Positions 1-12,004 are shown, counted from the stretch's first letter. The stretch is DNA of 64,000 bases from Siphonodentalium dalli (GCA_032622095.1 CP136068.1:128223989-128287988), one strand, 5' to 3'. The notes: a model not told the origin generated them from the letters alone. A program made the numbers and translations.

Positions 1-29
1 ATTATTTATCTTTTGTTGCGAAGTTTAAT

Positions 30-745
30 TGATCCAACACTCTAATATCTACATTGGTCTCCTTGTTGAACGGTTTGATCGAGGTTGGGGAGATATCACC
101 CCAGTAAAAAATTAAAAACACAAACCCTGTCTCTGAGGACAAAATTTAATGCATGGCAAGTAAGATGAAGTGGCTTTATTATATATGGCAGGATAACCTC
201 CTTAATACATGGTATTAACTGTGTCCACAACTTGACCGTCTTATATTACCATAGTCGTATGGTATTGTTTCGCCATGTGGGGTCTTAATACAAACCCGAT
301 TCGGATACGACTAAACTGTTATCCGAAACGACAGCATGCATGTTCGTGTTAACATGGACTTATGTATACGTCATTTTCATTCGCCTTTTTGAATGAGCAA
401 ATTTGACTGCTGAGATGACTGTTCAATTAATTTAATTAATCCACCCATAATATATGTGTATACATGATTCGAATATGGTACGGACTCATATTCAGATGAG
501 ATAAGTAGTCCAACTCATCAGTCTCAGAAACATACGAAACACGCGAAAACTCACCAGAACTCTATCAGTACTATGGATATTTACTGCACAGAAGATCCGG
601 TGTTACTGACATCTTGATCCGCCCCTTGACATCTATCTGGATCGAACGTGGTCCCACCATATTGAGAATGACATGTGCTTTTTTTTAAATATGTTCAATC
701 CTATGCTTCTTTGACAAAATCAATTATATACCGCCCACTGCAGCA
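30..745. repeat. Dispersed direct repeat, copy 1
   Basis: This segment is a diverged direct copy of about 2630-3240. Shared blocks include the phrase TTTAATGCATGGCAAGTAAG (near 148 and 2730), the palindromic TTCAATTAATTTAATTAAT (422 and 2930) and the stretch around GGTCCCACCATATTGAGAAT (649 and 3152). I see no coding region. The right part, from about 430, also resembles the arms of the large inverted duplication at 54.9-57.8 kb, so this is probably an old fragment of the same mobile element family. Confidence 0.65.
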
Positions 746-1019
746 ACTTGTGGGTAGATTTGTATGGCTATAGCATGATTTTGCGATGTGTGTGATTTAG
801 AATGGGGATAAACATGCTGTCTGCTTGATTTGGGACGTTTTTCGGTAGGTTTTCCAATGCAAAATATCCGTTTTACCGGCTACATGCTGCGCCGGTATTT
901 AAAACTGTATTTTCCATCTCAAAACTCCACCGATAATCGTCCCAAATCACACCAGAAAAACATGTTTATCCTCTACATATCTGACGCTCGTTGTATTACC
1001 ATATCAGGAATAGACTAAC

Positions 1020-2160
1020 TAGAACGCTCCTTATTATTCTTTGCTCTGAGAACAATCAGTACCCAACTTATCTATGACTTGACCAACATCTATACATCGA
1101 TTTCCAAACTATTAGTGCGGACCCCCTATTGAGATAATGGCTCCCGGAGCATCAGTAATGATCTCCAGTCTGACTTTGCTCAACTATAGTTTTCGTGTTC
1201 AATCCTGAAAACTAATGAGAACATTTTAATGAGAATTTACGCCGCCATATAAAATTTGATAAATGTTCTCAGGGTGTTTAGATGCCGATGCACGTTACAT
1301 GACCATGGCTCGTTCATACTTCCATATATTTGGAAGAAGTTAAAAGATGGGTCGCTAAATACACGAATTGCTGGTCGAAAACAAAAACATTTGTATACCC
1401 TGAAAAATCTTTCCAAAGTAATATCATTTTGCCAGCTGCTTCCAATCGTTGACATATAAAATAAACGCTCTTTATTTGCCAAATTAGGAATAGATCCCCC
1501 AATCACACAGCCGCAAAATTATTATATCGTTCTGACATTAATTGTTATTAATTTGGGAGAACGCTCTTTATTATTCTATTCTGCTCTGAAGAAAAATCGG
1601 CTCAAACTAATCGGTGACTTGAGTAGGTCTTTCTGTGAGTCCGTCTGTCCAAGTTTCCTTCGACGTGAACCAGCTAGTGTAATATGTTGGGATAATGTTG
1701 GTTTTACGTCGAAGTCTCGAAATAAGACTTTACGCCCATATCCAGTCACTTTAATCGATGTTTAATATTGGTGATTAAATACACAAAATGCCGACAATCT
1801 TAGTATAATCTGAAATATCTTGCAAAAAGTGGTCGCAAATTTGAAGTTCTTTTCAATCTTTGATATATAACATACACACTCTTTATTGTTTCATATAGTC
1901 TGACGAAAATCGGAACAGAACTTGGTATGACTTTCTGAAACACATGAAGTCCGTATACAATTAAATGACCAATATCCGGTGAAGTTGAACATCGATTCCA
2001 TGGTATTAGTGCGGACCCCTATTGAGCTAATGATTCCAGGAGCACCGTTAAAGATGTCCTACGTACCTGACTTGACTCCACTATAGTTTTCGTTTTCGAT
2101 GTTGAAAGCTAATGATTACATTTTAATGAGATATTTACGACGCCAGATATCGACATTTGT
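1020..2160. repeat. Diverged tandem repeat, about 0.9 kb spacing
   Basis: Blocks around AACGCTCTTTATT recur near 1022, 1464, 1560 and 1878. A longer block beginning GTGCGGACCCC at about 1116 recurs at about 2010, including TATAGTTTTCGT and the ATTTTAATGAGA-type end. The short open frames here follow the repeat and match no family I recognise. The region is read as repeat-derived and noncoding. Confidence 0.5.
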
Positions 2161-2624
2161 GACTCTTCGATGCTGAAAATAATGAGAAATGTCCGTGATA
2201 TGTTTAGAGCGTGTACGCCATCCGTTACAAACTATCTACACACATTAAACGTGAATGGCTCACATGAACCTCCAAATGTATCGACGAGTAATAGACAGAG
2301 AGCCCAGAGAGTTTCAATTGCACTATCGCATACGAAATGTTTGATGCCTTCGATTTGGTATCACGTTTGGACCACCGCAGAAACCCCATTCTGAAGTGTA
2401 ACAATCCTGGCGTTTTGTGGCCACTTAGACTCCAGACAAGATGGCGTCTGTCATGCCGACCATTTTGCTTGATATGCACCATACTATAGTATATACACGA
2501 AGTACAGAATGTTTCATATAGGCGGTCATGCTTTCCACGCGATTCGCCAGAGTTATACACCAGATCTAGAATTGAGCCAAAAACCAGACTAAGTGAACAT
2601 TGACTTCGGGTGTAGCCCGAAAAA

Positions 2625-3535
2625 TGCATGGATATATAGATTTGTCTCCCTGATGAACGGTCTGAATGAGGTTGGGAGAGACATCCCCCAGTTAAAAAAA
2701 CAGAAACACTGTCTCTGGTGACAAAATTTAATGCATGGCAAGTAAGATGAAGTAGCTTGAATCTACATGGGCTTTTTCGCCATATTGGGTCTCAATACGC
2801 ACCTGATGATGATACGACTAAACTGATATCCGAACCGACAGTATGCATGTTCTTGTGATCAGGGCCTTATATATACGTAATCTTTCATTCGCCTATTTGT
2901 TTGAGAAAATTTGACTGCTGAGATGGATGTTCAATTAATTTAATTAATCGATCCATAATAGATGTGTATAAATGATTCGAAAATGGTATTCATATTTAGA
3001 TGAGATACGCCCAACTCATTTGTCTCCGATACACACGAAAACACGCGAAAACTCACCAGAACTCTATCAGTACTATTGATATTTACTGCACAGAAGATCC
3101 GGTGTTATCGATATCTTGATTCGCGACTTTGACATCTATCTGGATCGATAGTGGTCCCACCATATTGAGAATGACACGTGCTTTTAAAAATATGTTCAAT
3201 TCTATGCCTCTTTGACAAAGTCAATTATATACGGACATATTGTCGGCAGTGTGGAAGGCCGCTGATTATGTTAGTGAATAGATTTTCTTGAAAATTTGAG
3301 AGAGCAAAACAGAAAAGACTATTGAAATAATTCACTAAAAATTGGTAAATGGTTAGATCTGGGAAAACCGACTGACATCGGGTGGGTAAATATTCCTTCT
3401 TCGTATGGTTCCTTGTCAGTTTTACATTGAGAAACACAATATTCGCATATTATATGCGTGAAAATTCTTTCCCATTCGGTCCGGTTTGGTGATACCTTCC
3501 GGGTCGGTGATACCAGGTACACGTGGTGTAGTTTG
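2625..3535. repeat. Dispersed repeat, copy 2, related to the 57 kb inverted arm
   Basis: The first 600 bases match 30-745. From about 3090 to 3530 the sequence also parallels 57360-57825: the order of the TGGTCCC block, the TTGAGAA..GACAC block, the ATTTGAGNGAGCAAAA block, the GATCTGGGAAAAC block and the terminal GTGGTGTAGTTTG is kept. This looks like an older single-arm copy of the element that forms the inverted duplication at 54903-57826. No gene is recognised. Confidence 0.6.
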
Positions 3536-3842
3536 CAATACTAAAATTATATTTCTTTATGGGTCAAATTTGATAGCCCATTTTGGTGTATATCATACCA
3601 CAAAGCTCTACTGCATGTGGTTACGCCCATACATTCACATAATATTCCACCTGTTCATTTAAAGCCTGGGAAGTTTTTTTATTTTCTGCATGACGAGAAA
3701 TTTATAACATTGAAAAAAGCAACGCATGTAATATATTTCTTTATTAAAACCTGTCGAACAGTTCAGATGCCGCTTCTGGTGTATACTCATAAGCAAATTG
3801 CCTTTACTTGACTGACCTCTTGGTGCAGGATTGACTAGATTA

Positions 3843-4260
3843 TGGAGCCTTTATTCAGCGTCAGAGGCGCCTGTGGCCCCTTTGTGCGCTAGGAGCCTGC
3901 GACACCTTTGCGCACACTTTTATCATTTGAACATTTTAATTAAAAAAAACAACATTTAATTAAATTTAAAACAAACACAAATTAAATTACATTTTGTTTC
4001 TTCTTAGATTCAACTCCTTTCTCAATTTAACAACACTATATTTTCTTTCTTTTTTTTAATTACATTTTGCTTATTTTTAAAATAAAATTTTGAAAACCTG
4101 ACGCTGTTATACCATCCTCCTAGTTACCTCGAGTCACCACACATAATTTAATTGAAATCGGTCCAGGGTCTGGGAGAAAAGTTGCGAACAGACAGACGGA
4201 CAGACATATAGATAGACAGATCATATACTCTTTTGTATAAACATATATACATGTAAATAC
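3843..4260. repeat. Interspersed repeat with CAGACAGACGG tail
   Basis: It begins CTTTATTCAGCG and runs through a CCCCTTTGTGCGC block and GAGTCACCAC to GAAATCGGTC, a GGGTCTGGG block and a CAGACAGACGGACAGAC tail. The same order of blocks recurs at 21812-22045. This architecture, a conserved body followed by a GACA-type tail, is common for short non-autonomous repeats in marine invertebrates (inference from general knowledge). The middle, about 3930-4090, is a very AT-rich insertion absent from the second copy. Confidence 0.55.
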
Positions 4261-4296
4261 ACAACATTTTGTCTTTTCGTGTAAACCATCTTGCAG

Positions 4297-4566
4297 AAAA
4301 TCAATCACAAACAAAGTGATGAACAGTGCGTGAATCTCGTGTTGAGAGACATACCATTTGCAAGATTGATTGAAACCCAGAATGATATCGGATTAGTGGT
4401 TCTTAAGCGACACCTGTTTCTCATTGAAATAAATCCCATGAGCGTGCACGCATTCGCGATAATTAATGGCGTGTCAATAAGCGTAATATCGGCATGCCTT
4501 CTGGTCCAATTGGTAACAGGGGTGTTTGACTGCATGCTCATATCACCGAATACAGTTGTCAATTAG
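4297..4566 (+). CDS. Possible terminal exon with a membrane segment (unrecognised)
   Basis: An open stretch of about 89 codons follows a good splice acceptor (pyrimidine-rich tract then CTTGCAG ending at 4296) and ends at TAG 4564-4566. It has no ATG near its start, which fits an internal or terminal exon better than a complete gene. Near its C-terminal half is a hydrophobic stretch (roughly residues 52-75, FAIINGVSISVISACLLVQL) that could be one transmembrane helix. The layout faintly resembles the last exon of invertebrate gustatory-receptor-like proteins, but no diagnostic motif is visible. No partner exon was found. It could equally be a chance open frame beside the repeat at 3843-4260. 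Confidence 0.2.
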   Translation, partial: KINHKQSDEQCVNLVLRDIPFARLIETQNDIGLVVLKRHLFLIEINPMSVHAFAIINGVSISVISACLLVQLVTGVFDCMLISPNTVVN

Positions 4567-4589
4567 CTGGCCACTGAACGACAAAAACG

Positions 4590-5780
4590 CCCCATTAGAC
4601 CCGGTTTGGCTGGACCACCAATGTAGGTTTAAACCAGGTTTAAACTCGGAGGTTTAAACTGGAGATGACGAATCCGGCCATGGTGTTAATGTTAACCACG
4701 GTACACTCCCTGTGTTGTGTGGTTTGCGTATCACACACTCTTTACGCACTGTATGCACATTTATGCCACCATATTTATAAATATATCATTCCAAAAAATA
4801 TTCTGACATTTTGATAATTGGGATCAATATAAAAATCGACATCACATGTTTCAAGAACAAACCGTGGATCACCGCCAAAAACACTACAGCAAATCCTGTT
4901 GGTCCACTATTGGCACACTGAAGTCGACACGGTGTTGAATGTTTTGCTTATCGCACACGCTTTATACACAGTTCATATTTGGCATGAATAATATAGAGAA
5001 GAGAGATTTTCAAACTAATTGAAAACTGTAGATGTGGTATTTGGTTCAGTTTATATAAACACCCTTGGCGTTTCCATTCTAATATAACAATAGCAAGGTT
5101 TTGAAAAATCACGTTTATGATTAAGAATAAGTTTGTGGTACTACGTTTTCAAATTAACACCTGAATCAACAAAGCATGTGCACGCTTTAACTGTGGTCGT
5201 GATGTCATAACAGACACAACGCACAGAGTATAAACTTCTCCGGTTTGTACCTAAATTTCACATAAAGATAGACACTCAGTCAATTAGTTTTGTTGTATCA
5301 TTCAGTTATCGCGAACTTATCGGCCCGATTTGTCATCTCATGTTTAAACCTGGTCTACGTAAACCTCTAGGTTTAAACCGCCGTGAGTCAGCAAAATCCG
5401 TTGTTTAAACCCGCGACCGCAGGTCTAAGTGACGCATTCGTCATCTCTGGTTTAAACCTGGTCCAGCCAGATCAGTGGTTTAGCAGTAGTGTCTCTGTAT
5501 CGTCGAGATAATTAATCGTACTTTCCTAATGCGGACCGCCTCGTTTTATTGATTGCGAAAATCAATAATTACGACAGCGACCATATTTTGATTGGAAATT
5601 TATAAGCGAGAAGCACTCACACCTATAAAGCGTGTGGGGATAAGTTTTTGTCAATTTCGATATTTTATTTGCGTTTTATAAGCTTAAACCGACAACTAAA
5701 CCATCTAATTCGGCGGTCCAGCTAAACCAGCTTTACCGAGGCTAAACTTGAGATGACGAATCCGTCTTTTCTTCATCGCG
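4590..5780. repeat. GTTTAAAC-rich element with inverted ends
   Basis: Both ends and a middle block carry repeated GGTTTAAACC or GTTTAAAC motifs next to GAGATGACGAATCCG (4662) or its complement (5440, TCGTCATCTC), and GGTCCAGCCAGA (5460) or related GGCTGGACCA (4608). The blocks at 4600-4680, 5330-5475 and 5690-5765 are arranged partly in opposite orientation, as in a decayed foldback or terminal-inverted-repeat element. The interior has no gene I recognise. A similar TAGTTTAAAC-type block occurs at 52200-52265 and 53580-53740. Confidence 0.45.
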
Positions 5781-6188
5781 GTTTCGAATTGTCAAACAAT
5801 CAATCAAAGGGTGGACCTGTAAATTATCTCGAGTGAAGGCGTGTCTAAGTGGCGGCTGCCGACTGGTGTTATCATGTCACAGTTGATTCATTAGCACGCG
5901 AGCTTTACTCAGATATGGACATGTTCCTTCAATATGATTTTTACAACTACATGTATCTTGTGGTTTTTTTTGGCTTGTGGCAATCACAAATACTGGTGTT
6001 TTCTACGAATTCTACTATAGTTGACTGTGGTTAGCATTATTTGTGGGCAATTAATCGATTCTGATAACTGAATGGGCATTTCAAAAAATTTTGTTGTTGT
6101 TGTTGTTGTTGTTGGAACCTGATGATATGGGGACCATCTAATCGGATTGAGTACGTTTAATATGACAGATCACGCGAAGCGAAAATGT

Positions 6189-6305
6189 CACTGCGCATTA
6201 TTATCCACGCACTATCGTATTCGGTAATATTCACTGCGCATTATTATCCACGCACTATCGTATTCGGTCGCTGCGCATTATTATCCACGCACTATCGTAT
6301 TCGTC
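6189..6305. repeat. Short tandem repeat, three copies
   Basis: Three almost identical units contain CTGCGCATTATTATCCACGC followed by ACTATCGTATTCG, at about 6190, 6233 and 6270. Spacing differs (about 43 then 38 bases) through a small linker. A (GTT)n run lies upstream at 6093-6114. Noncoding. Confidence 0.8.
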
Positions 6306-6404
6306 GTCGTTATTTATGCGTAACGGATTTGTTTGGACCTGCATTAATTTTACGACTGAATAACTAAAGCTAGTCGTAGATTTATCCGTGGGTTGTGAAA
6401 TTCC

Positions 6405-6890
6405 CATATTTACATAAATATGACCCGCCATATCAAATCCAGTCGGAAGTCGGGATTTGTTTTACCCTGTGCCAATGCATTCTCTTATATATGCGAGTCG
6501 ACCATAGGTCGCCTCGCATATATAAGAGAATGCATTGGCCTAACAATTTTTTATCATTTTTTTTAAATAAATGTTTCTGACAATTTTTAGGACATAAAAT
6601 AAAAAAACATCCATTACCCTGCAGGGAGCCCCACACATATATAGAAGCATATAGAAGAGTGTCGTCTACTCATGTTTGTCTGGGGCTCTGTATGGGTGAA
6701 ATTATAAAAATGTTAAAGAATACACGAAAAAATTATTAAAATTGTAAAACATTGTTAGGCCAATGCATTCTCTTATATATGCTAGGCGACCTATGGTCGA
6801 CTCGCATATATAAGAGAATGCATTGGCACAGGGTAAAAAAATCCCGACGTACGACTGGATTTGATATGGCGGGTCACAAATATGAAAGCG
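6405..6890. mobile_element. MITE with twin 69-nt hairpins, GACCCGCC arm type
   Basis: Two 69-nt near-perfect palindromes lie at 6471-6539 and 6759-6827, each with arms GCCAATGCATTCTCTTATAT and a small loop around CCATAGG or its complement. They are flanked symmetrically by CCCTGTG and CACAGGG. Outside them are outer inverted arms: ATGACCCGCCATATCAAATC on the left (from about 6419) and the complementary GATTTGATATGGCGGGTCA on the right (to about 6877). The spacer includes an extra segment of about 100 bases (6600-6705) not seen in the other copies. There is no open frame, so it is non-autonomous. Confidence 0.75.
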
Positions 6891-8467
6891 AATTTGATTG
6901 ACTAATATAATGTACGTTGTAGGTACGTTAATCGCATTCAGATATCGAATATACATCATCACATAATTACAGGTTACATCCGGGATACTACTGGATCATA
7001 TAACATCTACATCTACGCCACTTCCGCCATGTTGATTCCGATTGTCTGCGGTTTCTTCGGACTCGGTTTGAAGAAGAAAAGACAGTCCAGCAGTTAGAGG
7101 CGCGTTCCTGCCATGACATTCCTATTATCGGCCTAATGTTGTTGTGTGGCCACGCCACTCTCTTAAGTAAACACGGTAGGAAATTTGTATTGAATGTGTC
7201 CATAACGTTTGACACAAAACTAACTTGTTTATCTCATGTCTCAGGACGATGTAAAGTTGTGGTTGCGTCGCTTAATCTGCGTACTCAATTATCAACATAT
7301 TGCATGTACCAATGGCGTACCTTATTCGTACATAGAACCTCGTGCAACACTAAAATAATGGCAACAACATAGCCCCAATGACATTGCTTTTGCATTCATA
7401 CAACTGAGAAACTACAAATCGCAGATGGATTATATACATAAATAAACAATTATGTTGACAAGTACTACATATTAAGGTAATTTATTGATAACATACTATA
7501 GCCATTAAACTACTCAAAAAGAATATTTACCCTGTTATTTCGGGTGTTTATTCCAAATGTGGACTGGTCTATTACTCATTTAGAGCGGTGTTCAGCAGAC
7601 AAGATAGATAATAGATAGAAACATATATAACACAAGAGCAGAATAATGCATATGCATTGGTCGTGTGTTGAACTTATTATCTGAACATTTCGTAAGGGAA
7701 ATTGTTTAATGGTATTTAGTATATAATAGAAAGATTAACTGAGAATTATGACATTTGATATTGTGTCTGAATTCCTGCAAGTCTAAACAGTTCAATACTA
7801 CACATTCTTTATTATAAATGAGGCAAATACTGCAAACTGTGCTCATGGGTGTGCACAGGGACAGTGGGTTTGGGGTGTATTAATCCCATATTTGGCTAAA
7901 ATTGTTCAACAGTTGGAAATTCCATGCCTGACAGAACTTGAGTTGGAAAATTAGTTTTCTCATTATCTGATTTTCCAACCAGTAATTAGCGGCGAGTTTG
8001 TTGTCACGAGACCGTCATTAGCATATGTTTCTAAATATGGTCAAAATTTTATTCTGAAATTGGTATCAAATTTCCAATCTTTGATGTCAGGTTGGAAATT
8101 TCCAATAATTGTAAACTTGGTATAGCAGTTAGACAGTTGAAACCCCATGGGAGAGCGCATGGATTTGCGCGAACCTGGATATTTGGTATGATTCAAGGGG
8201 TTGGTTTCACATTTCAAAGTGGACACGACAGAGCCCATATAGACACACTCATGACAGTGCTGCACACAGTATAATCACCATAAGCACTGCATGTAGACTC
8301 TATCGACAACAATAGTAACTAACAAACTTACTTTGTTGTGAAATGTTTATTATGTCTTGACCACAAATCAAAATGAAACATAAGCGCATTAGTAACTTAA
8401 CACACATAATTAGTGACATGATAGTTATGTTGATGGTGGTGTTGGTTATAGTGGTACATACACATGT
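6891..8467. other. No recognised feature
   Basis: AT-rich sequence with only short open frames on both strands. I see no protein motif, no clear tandem array and no RNA gene. Confidence 0.4.
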
Positions 8468-10011
8468 ACACTCTAAATCGTTTTGGGCAAAATGTTACCC
8501 AACACAGTGGTGTATATAGCACCACGCCACCTTTTTGGTAAATCTAACCAATGTTGGGCAATGTTTTTACTCAACGGACGGTAACAATTTACCCAATATT
8601 AATTTCCCTTCTGCGTTTGGCGATGTTTGTACCCGAACATTTGGGTGAATAATTACTTAATTATTGGGTCAAATCAACTTTATACTGTTAGGGAATTTAT
8701 TACCACTAACGGTGGGTTAAAATTAACTATCTTCGCGATAGTATATTCAGATAAAAAACATAGCTCATTTATTTCGATGGACAAAACTATGTATTCCTAG
8801 GTGGGAATTGCATAAATTATACTAAACTAGCTGGGGTCACGGTGTTGTGTTGTTAAAGGATAAGTGAATTATTAGTGTCCATTCCAGCATTAAATTAATT
8901 ATTAGTCACCTGAGATAAACAACACCTATAGCATGACACTATCTGGATAAATTTACCTGTCTTTTCATTTGACAATAAACGCTCTGTATTGCTAACTATT
9001 ACTGCCTATTTAAGTCATTTGAGGTGAACGGAATATATCCCACGACAGCTCACGTGTCAAATTACGTCTCCGTGCCAATTTCCCCACATACATGTATTTT
9101 CTGAGCTGATAATAAACGATCTTCATTGATCATCTATGTTCAACTAATTTATTGGCCCCCTTTTAAGTCATCTGAGATCAAAGGCACATATCCAATTTTA
9201 TTATGTCATCTCTTGCGATTAGCCAATCAGCGTCGATATATAGTGACGGTATATGAACCCACATTAGGCCAGTGACCCCATATGAAATCAATATTAGGTG
9301 CTTATCCACCATCTTTTTTTTTTCTTCAGAAAAACTCGCCCCGGGGATATTTTTGGTATATTTTGGCGCCAAGAAAGATGATATCTGTCGGAAATAATTT
9401 TCTGTGAATTTAATGACATAGTAACATGTACCAAAACCTGCATGCGATATATTTGAGGAATTTGTCCTACTTCTGATGATTAGCCATTGACCCAAATGCA
9501 TTGACGTTGAACGCCTATGGCGCGTCACTGTGATGTTACATACATGTACGTTAATGGCCATAGACAACACATTTAACTTACCAAATTAAAATAAATTACA
9601 GCGACGATTAATTAAATGGATATCTTGGAGTTTGTCAACTGACATAATAAATACGTTACGGGACGCTTAGTAGTCGGATATGGTTTCATGTGAAGCTCAG
9701 CGAGATCAATACTAATATTGATCTCACTTCGCCTCACATAACACCATATCCGACTACTAAGCGTCCCGTAACTTATAATATTGTCCTGGTCAGGTGACCC
9801 CCGTTTACCAATATCCCAACGTATTGCCTAAAGCTATAAGCTTACCAAAATCGCCCAACCCAAAATGGAAATTAATATTGGGTAAATTGTTAACATGCAT
9901 GCCTTTAGTAAAAACATTGGCCAACATTGGGTAAAATATACCCAACGTTCGCGTGGTTCTATATGCACCATTGTGTTCGGGTAAAAGTTTATCCAATGCG
10001 ATTTAGAGTGT
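8468..10011. mobile_element. DNA-transposon-like element with long terminal inverted repeats
   Basis: The left end ACACTCTAAATCG is matched by CGATTTAGAGTGT-type sequence at the right end. About 200 bases of each arm are inverted copies, with blocks such as CCAATGTTGG, TTACCCAATATTAATTTCC and CACCA..GTG in mirrored order (8468-8670 against 9800-10011). The 1.1-kb interior encodes no recognisable transposase, so this is a non-autonomous element. It contains a separate strong hairpin at 9655-9772. Target-site duplication could not be fixed by eye. Confidence 0.65.
9655..9772. repeat. 118-nt near-perfect hairpin
   Basis: The arm GTTACGGGACGCTTAGTAGT continuing through CGGATATGG (9655-9683) pairs perfectly with its complement at 9744-9772. 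Pairing resumes through TCACAT, and the innermost GAGATCAATA pairs with TATTGATCTC. It lies inside the inverted-repeat element at 8468-10011 and may be a small foldback element nested in it. Confidence 0.85.
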
Positions 10012-10789
10012 TCACGTTGTTGGACCCCCCCCCCCCGCGTAAGTCATTCATGTACCAAGTAACATTCGTGTATAACGGGTTCGCAAATAATTTCATCCCC
10101 CAGATAGGATCGAATTATATTATTGTAAAATCAGCACCCGTGGATAACAGTATTTCTCGTGTCAAAGTTAGAAAGCGCATTAGGGTCACCAGAAACACCA
10201 CCCCACCCCAAATATACAAATACACAACTCGTTATAACCAATTACGTGGCACATATCCGAAAACAATTACTATAGACAGCACGAAATACACGCACACCCT
10301 TTACTTGAACCCATTTTGACTTCCGGTGTAATGGTGGACAACTAAATTAAACCGGCTCCCGGGAAATCGGTGAATATATGATGTAAAATGGAACAAAAAT
10401 AGCTATTCATCGGTTGGATGTTATGGATTGATATTTCGGATGTGTTTTCTCGCCTGGCAAGTTGATAATTTCTGTCAATTCCTTGAAATATGCCCATGCC
10501 AAGATGAACTGATTATTTTTGTTGACATTTGAAATTGTATGTATCTGTTTGAAAACGGTCTGATCGTATGTACTCCTAGCACGCAGGAGTCCCACTGATG
10601 AAATAAGTATCCCACTATTTATATCGGCATAGTCACTGTTAAAATATATACAATTGGTGGATTTATGCATACAAATCACAATTGAAGTTTTGGTTGACCT
10701 CGCCGGCGAGCAATTCCGAAGCAGGAGGCAGTGTGTAGTTGACCTTAATTAACTGTACAAGGTGACCAGTCAGCCTTGTAGGCGTAAAC
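10012..10789. other. 5' flank of the ORF1-like gene; poly-C run
   Basis: Contains a run of about 13 C residues at 10024-10036. Around 10150-10250 it has a short block (CACAACTCGTTATAACC) shared with the repeats at 15.9 and 40.2 kb. No gene is recognised. Whether the last 100 bases act as a promoter for the downstream ORF1-like gene cannot be judged. Confidence 0.35.
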
Positions 10790-12004
10790 ATGTCGAGTAA
10801 CGGGACTGCACAAGTCACAACAACAGACAATATACGTGTTGACAGTTCTGCCCAAAGTAAACCGGAGCAAACAATGAGTGGTGGACAACAAGCAAGTGTA
10901 ACAGACGTGACTACACCAAAACGAAATAGGGGGTCGGATGATAGTGTGTTGGAATCGATCGACACGAAGAAGCAAATGGACGAAACCCGAAATGATTCAG
11001 GTTCTGTTTTCGGATATCCTTATGCAAACAGCACAATGGTGGTACCGGACTATTCATCCGGGGGATATCAGCAAGGATCACCAATGGTCCAACATGCTTA
11101 CACTCAAGGGGCTCAGCCATCTCATTGGCAAAATGGTTATATGATGCCACGATATCCTGGAAACTCATCTTTTCGTCATATGTCACCAGTCCCACCATAC
11201 CCGGGATTTGATGCTTCGCGGCCTATCTTCCAGAGAGCACCCCCTGAAAGTGAGCTTATTGCTGGAATAATAGCAGCATTCCAGAGCCCATCAGTGCGAC
11301 AATCTCTGAAGTCAGTTTTCGCTGAAAATGTTGAAACTGAAGTCAAAAAAGCAGTCGACAAAGTTGCATTGTCATTTGAGAACAGAATTTCGAAATTGGA
11401 AGACATTGTCAACAGTCAAAAACGAGAAATAACGCAGCTACAGGATTCCGTGGACGACCTGAGGTCTTACAGTATGCGAAATTCCTTGCGTGTTTCTGGC
11501 ATTACGGAGAATGACAGGGAGAGCACTGATTCATTAATTCGCGATCTCGCTGATGATATGGGAATTCGGGTGGAAAAGATCGAAATAGATCGAAGCCATC
11601 GTTCGGGTGAAATCGTCCGTGAATCCCAGAATGTAAATATGTCCGGGGAGCCAGGCGGAGCAAGCAGTGTACACCCGAAACGGAAGGGTCGTTCTATTCT
11701 TGTGAAATTCGTTTCATATCGATCGAGGAGACGATTTTACAAAGATCGTGTGCTGTTAAAGGGGAAACCAGCCCGCAGAGGTGTTTATGTCAACGAACAT
11801 CTGTCAAAAGTGAGATCTTTTATGGCCGGTAGATGTCGCCAGTACGTTAAGGACAAGAAAATAGAGAAAACTTGGACCTATGACAGTGTTATATTTGTTC
11901 AACCCTTCTACTCAAAGGTCCAACGCATAACAACGTTAGGTCAACTGTATGACATTGAGGTGTCAATCGGGGTCTCTGGGGTTCTCTACACCGGTGGTTT
12001 CTGA
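10790..12004 (+). CDS. LINE ORF1p-like RNA-binding protein, solo
   Basis: An uninterrupted 404-codon reading frame. Residues about 1-130 are low-complexity, rich in Ser, Gly, Gln and Tyr. A coiled coil follows at about 180-225 (FENRISKLEDIVNSQKREI). Next comes the RRM-like core typical of L1-type ORF1 proteins, with RNSLRVSGI, IDRSHRSGE and RSILVKFVSYRSRRRF, then a C-terminal part with VNEHLSKVRSF and KIEKTWTYDS. In retrotransposons such proteins bind element RNA as nucleic-acid chaperones. The start ATG at 10790 opens the longest frame. No endonuclease/reverse-transcriptase ORF2 follows in the next 2 kb, so this is either a truncated element or a host-retained ORF1 gene. Its intactness amid decayed repeats is notable. 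Confidence 0.75.
   Translation: MSSNGTAQVTTTDNIRVDSSAQSKPEQTMSGGQQASVTDVTTPKRNRGSDDSVLESIDTKKQMDETRNDSGSVFGYPYANSTMVVPDYSSGGYQQGSPMVQHAYTQGAQPSHWQNGYMMPRYPGNSSFRHMSPVPPYPGFDASRPIFQRAPPESELIAGIIAAFQSPSVRQSLKSVFAENVETEVKKAVDKVALSFENRISKLEDIVNSQKREITQLQDSVDDLRSYSMRNSLRVSGITENDRESTDSLIRDLADDMGIRVEKIEIDRSHRSGEIVRESQNVNMSGEPGGASSVHPKRKGRSILVKFVSYRSRRRFYKDRVLLKGKPARRGVYVNEHLSKVRSFMAGRCRQYVKDKKIEKTWTYDSVIFVQPFYSKVQRITTLGQLYDIEVSIGVSGVLYTGGF

Noticed and set aside
9178-9570. 130-codon minus-strand frame inside the 8.5-10.0 kb element
   Set aside because: Considered as a transposase remnant, but no catalytic motif or zinc finger is visible.
10663-11412. Minus-strand frames across the ORF1-like gene
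   Set aside because: Antisense shadows of the 10790-12004 coding region.
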